Source of the DNA: Modestobacter sp. VKM Ac-2985
GTDB lineage: Bacteria; Actinomycetota; Actinomycetes; Mycobacteriales; Geodermatophilaceae
DNA length: 64,000 nucleotides
NCBI RefSeq assembly: GCF_026967925.1
Contig: NZ_JAPVBI010000001.1
Location: 996,426-1,060,425, forward strand
Reading direction: 5' to 3'
In this document: positions 8,730-15,955 of the stretch, piece by piece
Layout: every line of letters begins with the position of its first letter
How positions within the stretch are numbered: the stretch's first letter is position 1
The notes under the pieces: model-generated
The model's input: only the letters and a program-made list of their open reading frames with translations
What the model was told of the DNA's origin: nothing
The model's database searches: none
Translations under genes and position numbers: made by a program

Positions 8730-9188
8730 TCAGGCTTGGTCGGACGAAGGTGCGGGGACCAGCCAGAGCCCGATCGTCAGCACGCCGTACGCCAGGGCCG
8801 GACCGGTGTGCGGGAGCCGCTTGCCGGCCGCGGCCCGGGCCTGTCCCTGGCGGAAGGCCCATCGTTCGACGGCGACCACCCCGCGGGCCGCGAGGGCGAG
8901 CGCGGCCGCCGCGGAGCCGAGGGTGACGGCCTGCTTGCCGGCGGGCAGCGACCGGAAGGTGAACGGCGGGTCATCGCCGCCGCCGGGTCCCGGCCGTTCA
9001 CGGGTGGTGGCCAACGCCGCCCGCAGCTCGGGTGCACTGAGCGCGAGGGACCCGGCAAACAGGCCGACCTTCACCCATCCCCGAGCGGTGCGCGAGGAGA
9101 TGCCGTCGGGCAGGGCGTACCAGAGGACGGTGGCCGCTCCCGACGCGAGGACTGCACCTGCTCGCGGGGGCGCCGCGGTGGTCGTCAT
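8730..9188 (-). CDS. Small multi-pass membrane protein, unknown
   Basis: A 152-residue protein with four hydrophobic segments (about residues 10-27, 40-55, 82-100 and 128-148) separated by charged loops, one of them Gly/Pro-rich. I do not recognise a family. The start is the ATG of MTTTAAPP. The preceding 207 bases (8523-8729) contain no recognisable gene. It is divergent from a LuxR fragment. Confidence 0.6.
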   Translation of the reverse strand: MTTTAAPPRAGAVLASGAATVLWYALPDGISSRTARGWVKVGLFAGSLALSAPELRAALATTRERPGPGGGDDPPFTFRSLPAGKQAVTLGSAAAALALAARGVVAVERWAFRQGQARAAAGKRLPHTGPALAYGVLTIGLWLVPAPSSDQA

Positions 9189-9239
9189 GCAGCCATCCTC
9201 CCGTGCGCCCCGGCCCGTGGGGACCGAGATCGGTGCGGC

Positions 9240-9491
9240 TGAGCGTCCCGGCGGTGCAGCCCCAGCAGGCGCCGAGCAGTGCCGCCGCAGCCGCAGGGCC
9301 AGCACGACCAGGCCGGTGACCTGCGGCTGATGGCGCACGGCCTGAGCAACGGTGAGATCGCCACCGAGCTGTTCCTCGGCCTGCAGACCGTCAAGACCCA
9401 CGTCAGCAGCCTGCTGCGCCAGCTCGGCGCCCGGGACCGCACGCAGGCCGTGATCGCTGCCTACGCGTCGGGGCTGGTGCCGCTGCGCTGA
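9240..9491 (+). pseudogene. LuxR-type response regulator remnant (HTH only)
   Basis: Only the DNA-binding part survives: residues RLMAHGLSNGEIA followed by TVKTHVSSLLRQLGARDR, a near-perfect LuxR HTH. The 'LTPREREVL' lead-in is already degraded (reads QHDQAGDL) and there is no receiver domain or start site upstream; the preceding 90 bases contain only Ala/Gly/Pro-rich noise. A normal NarL regulator is about 215 residues. The left boundary is approximate. Most likely the 3' end of a deleted two-component system. Confidence 0.7.
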
Positions 9492-9528
9492 GCACCCGAC
9501 TGCGCGACGGCGCAGCCGGGGTCCTCCC

Positions 9529-10713
9529 TCACTCGCAGATCGCGGCGTCCACGACGTCCTCGACGTGCACGTACTGCTCGAGCGCGGTGGGCAGGGCCGT
9601 GACCGCGACCATCGCGCCGCGCCCGTCCTCGGTCACCGCGCCCCGGGTCTCGTAGCCGGGGATGTCGCCGCCGTGGGTCCAGGCGGTGCCCCCGCAGCTG
9701 AGCGTGAACGTCTGCAGCCCCAGCCCGTAGGCCTCGTCACCGCGGGCGGAGGAGTCCGGCGCCGGCACCGTCGCCTGCATCTCGGCCAGCAGCGCGGGCG
9801 TCAGCAGCTCGCCGTCGACCAGCGCGGTGAAGAAGTCCAGCAGGTCGCCGGGGGAGAAGACGAGCTGGCCGGCGGCCCAGCCGAAGGAGGGGTCCTGCAC
9901 GGTGACGTCGGCGTACTCGGCCCCCGGCTCGGCGGCGTAGTAGCCGTGCGGGTGGTCGCCGCGGAGCTCCTGCTCGCCCTCGTGCGGCCAGTAGGTGTCG
10001 TCCAGGTCGAGCGGCTCGATGATCCGGGTGGTGATCTGCTCGCCGATCGGCCGGCCGGTGACCTCCTGGACGAGCAGGCCGGCCAGCACGTAGTTGGTGT
10101 TGCTGTACTGCCAGCTGCTGCCGGGGGCGAAGGTGGCCGGCCGGGCCAGCGCGATGTCCAGCAGCTGGTGCGGCTCGACGTAGCGGTGCTGGTTGGCGGC
10201 GTGGTCGGCGACGACGACGTCGACGTAGTCGGGCAGCCCGCTGGTGTGCTGCAGCAGCTGCCGCACGGTGATGGCGTTGCCGTCTCCGCCCGGGCCGCGG
10301 ACCAGGCCGGGGAGGTACTGCTCGATCGGTGCCTCCAGGTCGACGAGCCCCTCCTCGACCAGCTGCAGGACGACGGTCGCGACGAAGGTCTTGGTGTTGC
10401 TGGCGATCCGCACCTCGCCGTCGACCGGCACGGGCTCGCCGGTGGTCAGGTCGCCGACCCCGGCGGTGAGGTGGTGCACCCGGCCACCCGAGCCGCGGAC
10501 GGCGGCGAGCGCGCCGGGGAACCCGTCGTCGGCGACGAGCGCGTCCAGTTCACCCTGCAGGGCGTGCGCCGGCCGGGCGGCATCGGCCGCAGCGTCGTCG
10601 GGGCTCAGCACGCCGGTGGCGCCGGCGGTGGTCACTGCAGCGGCGGCGACGAGCAGCGTGGCCCAGGTACGGCGGGGGATGGGGGAGCGGTTCGGGGCGG
10701 TGGCTGCGGGCAC
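9529..10713 (-). CDS. Secreted serine hydrolase (class C beta-lactamase / D,D-peptidase family)
   Basis: A 394-residue protein with an N-terminal signal sequence (helix about 17-35). The penicillin-binding fold motifs are present: SxxK as SNTK with nucleophile Ser105 and Lys108, YSN as QYSNTNY, and HGG near residue 345. This matches the beta-lactamase/transpeptidase-like esterase family (R61 D,D-carboxypeptidase type), which includes peptidases, esterases and beta-lactamases. No lipobox is seen. The GTG start is the only one placing a signal peptide correctly. Exported hydrolase is confident; substrate unknown. Confidence 0.88.
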   Translation of the reverse strand: MPAATAPNRSPIPRRTWATLLVAAAAVTTAGATGVLSPDDAAADAARPAHALQGELDALVADDGFPGALAAVRGSGGRVHHLTAGVGDLTTGEPVPVDGEVRIASNTKTFVATVVLQLVEEGLVDLEAPIEQYLPGLVRGPGGDGNAITVRQLLQHTSGLPDYVDVVVADHAANQHRYVEPHQLLDIALARPATFAPGSSWQYSNTNYVLAGLLVQEVTGRPIGEQITTRIIEPLDLDDTYWPHEGEQELRGDHPHGYYAAEPGAEYADVTVQDPSFGWAAGQLVFSPGDLLDFFTALVDGELLTPALLAEMQATVPAPDSSARGDEAYGLGLQTFTLSCGGTAWTHGGDIPGYETRGAVTEDGRGAMVAVTALPTALEQYVHVEDVVDAAICE

Positions 10714-10836
10714 GGGGACTCCTCGGAGCAGGTCGATCGTGCGGACCTCCCGAGCCTGTCCGGGGAGGCCGCGCCGATCGATCCCGCCCAGGGGTCACCC
10801 GAGGTGGCGCAGGCTGCACCCGGGAGTGGCGTCTCC

Positions 10837-11340
10837 TCAGCCCTCGATCGAGGCGCAGGCCACCCAGGCCGCGTCGTCGGCCAGGTCCTCGTCCTCCAGT
10901 GGCAGCACGAGCAGTGAGGTGCCGTCCTCGTCGGCCAGCAGGTCCAGGTCGAACTCCCCGGCCAGGGTGCTCAGCTCGCCGACCTCGTTCTCGGTCACCG
11001 GCAGGTCCGGGAGGTCGGCCACCGGGGCGCTGTCGATCGCGTCCTCGGTGCAGCCGCCCTCGCTGACCAGCAGCATCGGGTGATCGCCCGGGGTCAGCCC
11101 GCTGGCGTCCACCTCGATCTCCGTCCCGTTGGTGGTGCTGCCGAAGGTGGCGGTGCCCAGCACGCTGCCCTCGGGGTCGACCAGTTCGCCGGTCAGGTCG
11201 ACCAGCACCTCGGGCTCTTCGGTCACCGCCCCGTCGTCCAGCGCCTCGAAGGAGCCTCCGACGCCGTCCTCGTCGTCCCCGCAGGCGGTGAGCACGAGAG
11301 CGGCGGCGGCCGTGGCGGCGAAGAGCATCGTCCGCTTCAC
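10837..11340 (-). CDS. SodC-like lipoprotein lacking Cu/Zn ligands
   Basis: A 167-residue lipoprotein: signal peptide with lipobox LTAC (Cys20), then a Cu/Zn-superoxide-dismutase-like beta fold. The segments GTATFGSTTNGTEIEVDAS, GLTPGDH and ADLPDLPV follow the order and spacing of SodC (strand, GLTPGxH, GDLPNL). But the HGFHIH cluster is replaced by HPMLLVSE, and the C-terminal metal His is absent. Dismutase activity is therefore unlikely; a structural, chaperone or metal-free role is possible. The GTG start is chosen for the signal peptide. The GGCTE cysteine that pairs in SodC and a late Cys (WVACASIEG) remain, so the disulfide may be kept. Confidence 0.72.
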   Translation of the reverse strand: MKRTMLFAATAAAALVLTACGDDEDGVGGSFEALDDGAVTEEPEVLVDLTGELVDPEGSVLGTATFGSTTNGTEIEVDASGLTPGDHPMLLVSEGGCTEDAIDSAPVADLPDLPVTENEVGELSTLAGEFDLDLLADEDGTSLLVLPLEDEDLADDAAWVACASIEG

Positions 11341-11464
11341 AGGGAACTCCTTCAGGTCGTGGGCATGGTCCGGGAGGGGACTGCCCCCGTTGCCCGCGTC
11401 CCACTCCCGTCGGTCGTGGACTCGATGCCGAGCCGTGACCTCGGCCAGCGGGTAGGAACGACAC

Positions 11465-12466
11465 ATGGAGTTCCGACACCTGGGCCGCAGCGGCCTGAAG
11501 ATCAGCGAGATCACCTACGGCAACTGGATCACCCACGGCGGTCAGGTGGAGGCCGACGCGGCGAACGCCTGCGTCCGCGCCGCCCTCGACGCCGGGATCA
11601 CCACCTTCGACACCGCCGACGTCTACGCCGGTGGCCGGGCCGAGGAGGTGCTGGGCAAGGCGCTGGCCGGTGAGCGGCGCAGCGGGATCGAGCTGTTCAG
11701 CAAGGTCTACTGGCCGACGGGCCCGGGCCGGAACGACCGTGGGCTGTCCCGCAAGCACGTGCTCGAGTCGATCGACGCCTCGCTGCGCCGGCTCGGCACC
11801 GACTACCTCGACCTCTACCAGGCCCACCGCTACGACTACGAGACGCCGCTGGAGGAGACGATGCTGGCCTTCGCCGACGTCGTGCGCAGCGGCAAGGCGC
11901 TCTACATCGGCGTCTCGGAGTGGCGGGCCGAGGAGATCCGGGCCGGCAAGGCCCTCGCCGACGAGCTGGGGATCCCGCTGGTGTCCAACCAGCCGCAGTA
12001 CTCGGCGCTCCACCGGGTGCCCGAGGCGGAGGTCATCCCGGTCTCCCGCGAGCTGGGCATCAGCCAGATCGTGTTCTCACCCGTCGCGCAGGGCGTGCTC
12101 ACCGGCAAGTACCTGCCGGGCCAGCCGGTGCCGGCCGGCTCGCGGGCGACCGACGAGAAGGGCGGCGGGGCGAACATGATCGCCCGCTGGATGAAGGACG
12201 ACGTCCTGGAGCGGGTGCAGGAGCTCAAGCCCGTCGCCGACGACCTGGGGCTGACGATGGCCACGCTCGCGGTGGCCTGGGTGTTGCAGGAGGAGAACGT
12301 CGCGGCGGCGATCATCGGGGCCAGCCGGCCGGAGCAGGTGACCGACAACGTCAAGGCCTCCGGGGTCCGGCTCGACGACGACGTCAAGAAGCGGATCGAC
12401 GAGGTCCTCGCCCCGGTGGCGCTGACCGACCCGGCGCTGACCAACAGCCCCGACCCGCGGCCGTGA
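11465..12466 (+). CDS. Aldo/keto reductase (Kv-beta-like)
   Basis: A 333-residue TIM-barrel oxidoreductase. The catalytic tetrad is visible: Asp and Tyr in FDTADVY, Lys in LFSKVYW and His in QAHRYD. The C-terminal NADPH-binding region has IIGASRPEQV. It resembles the potassium-channel-beta-like AKR branch (MEFRHLGRSGLKISE start), which reduces aldehydes with NADPH. The physiological substrate is not deducible. The ATG follows a TAGGAA element by only 7 bases, suggesting a leaderless mRNA. A strong hairpin follows the gene. Confidence 0.93.
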   Translation: MEFRHLGRSGLKISEITYGNWITHGGQVEADAANACVRAALDAGITTFDTADVYAGGRAEEVLGKALAGERRSGIELFSKVYWPTGPGRNDRGLSRKHVLESIDASLRRLGTDYLDLYQAHRYDYETPLEETMLAFADVVRSGKALYIGVSEWRAEEIRAGKALADELGIPLVSNQPQYSALHRVPEAEVIPVSRELGISQIVFSPVAQGVLTGKYLPGQPVPAGSRATDEKGGGANMIARWMKDDVLERVQELKPVADDLGLTMATLAVAWVLQEENVAAAIIGASRPEQVTDNVKASGVRLDDDVKKRIDEVLAPVALTDPALTNSPDPRP

Positions 12467-12471
12467 GACCC

Positions 12472-12503
12472 GGCCGGGCGGGCTCGCCGGAGCCCGCCCG
12501 GCC
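12472..12503. terminator. Bidirectional hairpin terminator
   Basis: A perfect 14-bp GC-rich stem (12472-12485 with 12490-12503) and a GCCG loop between the convergent aldo/keto reductase and glycoside hydrolase genes. Confidence 0.7.
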
Positions 12504-12511
12504 CGGCCCGG

Positions 12512-14068
12512 TCAGGACGGCCGCTGCTGGGGCTGCGGGGTGGTGGCCGGGCCGCGGCCGTGCGGCGGGCGGCGGCCGGCGACGTGCCCGGTGTGCGGGA
12601 CCGGCGAGGGATGGTGCGCATCGCGCGGGGCGTCCCGGTGCGTGTCCCGCTGGGCCGGGGTGATCCGGGGCAGCTCGCTGGTGAGCCAGCGGACCGGACG
12701 CCGCTGGGCCGGACGCCGGGCGGCGAGGAAGTCCAGCGCGATCGCCGCCGTCCACGACTGGTCGCGGCTGCCGAGCGTCTCGCCGGTCACCGGCTGGTAG
12801 TACTCGGCGAAGTCGCAGTCGATCAGCTGGGACAGCCCGGCCAGCCGCAGCTGGTTGGCGGCCTCCGGCTCACCGGAGCGGTTCAGCGCCCAGGCCATCA
12901 GCCAGTTGAGCACCGGCCACTGCGGCCCGCGCCAGTAGGTCTGCTCCCGGAACGCCGGGGAGGCGGGGGAGACCGAGGGCATGACCGGCCAGCGCAGCCG
13001 GGAGTGCCCGCACCACCGCGGCCCGAGCAGCAGGTCGCGCTGCCGGCGGGTGAGCGCCTCGTCGCCGCCGCACAGCAGCGGGGCGAACCCGGCGGCGCTC
13101 TCCACGTCCAGCCACTGGCCGGTGCGCAGGTCCAGGTCGCGGGCCAGCCCGGTCCGGGTGTCGACCGAGCGCAGCACGCCGGTGCGGAACCGGCGGGCGA
13201 TCGCCCGGGACTGCTCCACACCCCCGGCCGTGCCGCCGCCGATCCCCAGCTCCTCGCCCATGTCGGCGAGCAGGTCGCTGGCGGCGGCCAGCAGCGCCGA
13301 CACCAGCACGTCGCCCACGACGAAGTCGCCGGTGGCCCGGTAGGCGGTGTCGTCGTACCGGGTGCGGACCTTCTGCTCCAGCAGCCACAGGTAGCGGGCG
13401 TACTCGGCGTCGGTCGGCCGCTGCGACGGGTCGGCGACGTGGGCCAGGTCGGCGCGGACGAACGGCGGCATGTCCGGCTGCGGGTGCACGTTGGCGTAGG
13501 GGGAGTCCCAGCGCGGGGAGTCGTCCATCCCGGACTCCCAGCCGTGGTGGATCTCCACCAGCCCGTAGGAGTAGGGGTCACGGGCCGTCGCCAGGTAGGA
13601 GTGCCAGGCCAGCCACTGGTCGAAGGTCTCCCGCACGAACTCCTCGGCAAGCTCGAGGTCGGCGCCGCCCTTCCGGCGGGCGTCGTGCAGGATCCGGGAC
13701 AGGGCGATGACGTGGATCGGCGGCTGGCAGATCCCCGACGTCAGCACCCCGGCCGGGCGGGCGGCCGCCACCTGGGTGCGCCAGCGCTCCGGGCCGGGGA
13801 AGTAGTCGCTGGGCTCGTGGAACAGGATGTGCGGGATCATCCCGGTCGCCCACTGCCCCGACAGCAGGCTGCGCAGCTCGTCGAGCGCCCGGGGGACCGA
13901 GACCGTCGCGATGCCCAGCGCCACGAAACCGGCGTCCCAGCTCCACATGTGCGGGTACAGCGTGGGGGAGGCGACGGTGAAGGCGCCGCGGTCGTTCGCC
14001 CGCAGGACGTAGCCGGCGCGGCCGGACATCAGCCCGATCTCCACCGCGCTCGGTTGGGACACGGTCAT
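12512..14068 (-). CDS. ggh: Probable glucosylglycerate hydrolase (GH63-like)
   Basis: A 518-residue (alpha/alpha)6-barrel hydrolase. Segments MWSWDAGFVALG, IHHGWESGMDDSPRWD and YWRGPQWPVLNWLM are characteristic of the bacterial GH63 branch whose mycobacterial member hydrolyses glucosylglycerate, releasing glucose and glycerate when nitrogen is restored. Catalytic acids are expected in the WDAGF and ESGMDDS segments. The last about 45 residues are a His/Pro/Arg-rich tail not expected in the family. I use the ATG of MTVSQ with AGGAG upstream; a longer frame to 14143 is possible. No synthesis genes (gpgS, gpgP) are in the window. Confidence 0.8.
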   Translation of the reverse strand: MTVSQPSAVEIGLMSGRAGYVLRANDRGAFTVASPTLYPHMWSWDAGFVALGIATVSVPRALDELRSLLSGQWATGMIPHILFHEPSDYFPGPERWRTQVAAARPAGVLTSGICQPPIHVIALSRILHDARRKGGADLELAEEFVRETFDQWLAWHSYLATARDPYSYGLVEIHHGWESGMDDSPRWDSPYANVHPQPDMPPFVRADLAHVADPSQRPTDAEYARYLWLLEQKVRTRYDDTAYRATGDFVVGDVLVSALLAAASDLLADMGEELGIGGGTAGGVEQSRAIARRFRTGVLRSVDTRTGLARDLDLRTGQWLDVESAAGFAPLLCGGDEALTRRQRDLLLGPRWCGHSRLRWPVMPSVSPASPAFREQTYWRGPQWPVLNWLMAWALNRSGEPEAANQLRLAGLSQLIDCDFAEYYQPVTGETLGSRDQSWTAAIALDFLAARRPAQRRPVRWLTSELPRITPAQRDTHRDAPRDAHHPSPVPHTGHVAGRRPPHGRGPATTPQPQQRPS

Positions 14069-14228
14069 CTGCTGGTCCGCTCCTCTCGCCGGTGCCCGGC
14101 CATCCTCACCCGCGATGGTGGGAGACGCCTGCCCGCCGGGCACAGTTCATGCGAACGTCACGCGACGGTCGTTGACCGCCACGCCAGCAGTCTCACGCGG
14201 ACGGGCCCGGCATGCTCCAGCGGGTGGG

Positions 14229-15254
14229 TCAGCCCTTCTCGTGCGCCGTCCGGTGGGCCTTGACGACCACGAGCACGTCCTCGCTCTGCAGGGTGCCGAT
14301 CAGCGGGTCGTCGAAGCGCAGCGTGCGCCCGCCGCGGGCCACGGACAGGACGACGTCCCGCAGCTGGCGCGGCCCGAGGCCGACCTCGGACTGGCTGACC
14401 GTGCGCTGCGCGAGGTCCAGCCCCCGCCCGCTGGTCAGCAGGTCCTCGACGACCGCGACGACGCCGGGCTGGTCGGTCGACAGGCCGAGCAGCCGCCCGG
14501 ACGTGGCCGAGGAGGTGATCACCGAGTCGGCGCCGGACTGGCGCAGCAGGCTGGCGTTCTCCTCCTCGCGGACGCTGGCGGTGATCGGCACCGTCGGGTT
14601 GAGCTGCCGCACGGTCAGGGTGATCAGCACGGCCGCATCGTCGCGGTCGGCCGCCACCACGACCGCCCGGGCCTTCTCCACCGACGTGCGGCGCAGCACC
14701 TCCATCCGACCGGCATCGCCCAGCACACCGGTGAACCCCGCCGCGGTGGCCTCGTCGATGGCCTGCGGCGAGGGGTCGACGACGAGGATGTGGTCGGCAT
14801 CGGTGCCCGTGCTGAGCAGGGCGCGGATGGCGCTGCGGCCCTTGGTGCCGTAGCCGCACACGATGACGTGCTGGCGCACGCGAGACCTCCAGCGTCGGAT
14901 CCGGAACTCCTCCCGGGAGCGCGCGGTGAGCGCCTCCAGGGTCGTCCCGATGAGAACGATCAGGAACATGATGCGCAACGGCGTGATCACCACGATGTTG
15001 ACCAGCCGTGCGCCGGCGGTGATCGGGACGATGTCGCCGTAGCCGGTGGTGGAGAGGCTCACGGTGGCGTAGTAGGTGGCGTCCAGCAGGCTGATCTCGC
15101 CGCCCTGGTTGTCCGCGTAGCTGTCCCGGTGCAGGTAGACGATCAGCACGGTGGCGATCAGGACGGTGGCGGCGATGATCACCCGGCGCCCGACCTGCCG
15201 GGCCGGGGACTCCTCGGTGTGCGGCAGGTGGACGCCGCTGTGGTCGTCCCTCAC
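14229..15254 (-). CDS. Two-helix K+ channel with RCK (TrkA-N) domain
   Basis: A 341-residue channel: TM1 at about residues 25-46, pore loop with the K+ selectivity filter TTGYGD near residue 75, TM2 at about 80-110, then a cytoplasmic Rossmann-type RCK domain (HVIVCGYGTKGRSA, with NAD-type glycine motif) and a C-terminal TrkA-C-like part. This is the MthK/Kch layout; the RCK ring gates the pore in response to ligand. It may balance the Kdp uptake system encoded 35 kb away, which is inference. Confident. Confidence 0.92.
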   Translation of the reverse strand: MRDDHSGVHLPHTEESPARQVGRRVIIAATVLIATVLIVYLHRDSYADNQGGEISLLDATYYATVSLSTTGYGDIVPITAGARLVNIVVITPLRIMFLIVLIGTTLEALTARSREEFRIRRWRSRVRQHVIVCGYGTKGRSAIRALLSTGTDADHILVVDPSPQAIDEATAAGFTGVLGDAGRMEVLRRTSVEKARAVVVAADRDDAAVLITLTVRQLNPTVPITASVREEENASLLRQSGADSVITSSATSGRLLGLSTDQPGVVAVVEDLLTSGRGLDLAQRTVSQSEVGLGPRQLRDVVLSVARGGRTLRFDDPLIGTLQSEDVLVVVKAHRTAHEKG

Positions 15255-15348
15255 GATGCCCCGTTCACCCTGCTCACCGGACCGGCCGCTCGCACGTCAC
15301 CGGCGGGACGATAGCCGCCGTGGCTGGGGACCGTGGGCCCCGCCGCCG

Positions 15349-15900
15349 TCAGGTCGGGGTGTCGGCCGGTCCCGGGTTGGGCTGCGGCCCGCCGAGCCGC
15401 TCCGCCCCGGGCGTTGCCTGCACGGCGGCGAGCACCCGGTCCAGCAGGCCGTGCAGCGTCGCCGCCTCCGTCTCGGTCAGCCCCAGGACGGCGGGGCGGC
15501 CCAGCTCGGCCAGCACCGGGCCGGCGGCCAGCAGCGCCTGGTGGCCGGCCTCGGTGATGTGCACCTGGGCCCGCTGGCCGCGGCGGACCGGCCCGGGCCG
15601 CTCGACCCAGCCGGCGTCGACCAGCCCGTGCAGCAGGGCGCTCATGCTCTGTGGCGTCAGCTGCAGCCGGCGGGCCAGCTCTGCGGAGGTGAGCGTGCGG
15701 GCGCGGGCCAGGTGGACCAGCACCACGAAGGTGTGCGGCCGCAGCCCGACGGTGGCCAGCTCCCGGGCGAAGAGCGCGTTGACCGCGGCGCCGGCCCGGG
15801 CGAGGGCGTAGGCGGGGATGCCGGCGGGGTCCTCGGCGAGCCAGGGCGGCAGCCCGGCGCCCGGGCCGTCGCCGTCCGCTGGATCCGCCACGGAGGACAC
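15349..15900 (-). CDS. MarR-family transcriptional regulator
   Basis: A 183-residue regulator with the MarR winged helix: TSAELARRLQLTPQSMSALLHGLVDAGWVER is split here as helix-turn-helix at about residues 85-115, then a wing with RRGQRAQVHIT. It is divergent from an MMPL exporter and a perfect 8-bp inverted repeat lies between, so it very probably represses the exporter. Start is uncertain: GTG at 15900 keeps the operator outside the gene, whereas ATG at 15921 would place the start inside it. Family confident, start moderate. Confidence 0.88.
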   Translation of the reverse strand: MSSVADPADGDGPGAGLPPWLAEDPAGIPAYALARAGAAVNALFARELATVGLRPHTFVVLVHLARARTLTSAELARRLQLTPQSMSALLHGLVDAGWVERPGPVRRGQRAQVHITEAGHQALLAAGPVLAELGRPAVLGLTETEAATLHGLLDRVLAAVQATPGAERLGGPQPNPGPADTPT

Positions 15901-15916
15901 CGTAGGTTGTCCGCAG

Positions 15917-15936
15917 AGCATCAGCCTCCTGATGCT
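15917..15936. promoter_or_regulatory. MarR operator between marR and MMPL gene
   Basis: AGCATCAG-CCTC-CTGATGCT is a perfect 8-bp inverted repeat with a 4-base spacer in the divergent intergenic region, 20 bases before the MMPL start. Size and position fit a MarR dimer site controlling both genes. Confidence 0.72.
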
Positions 15937-15955
15937 TCGGGTCGAGGGGGACGAG

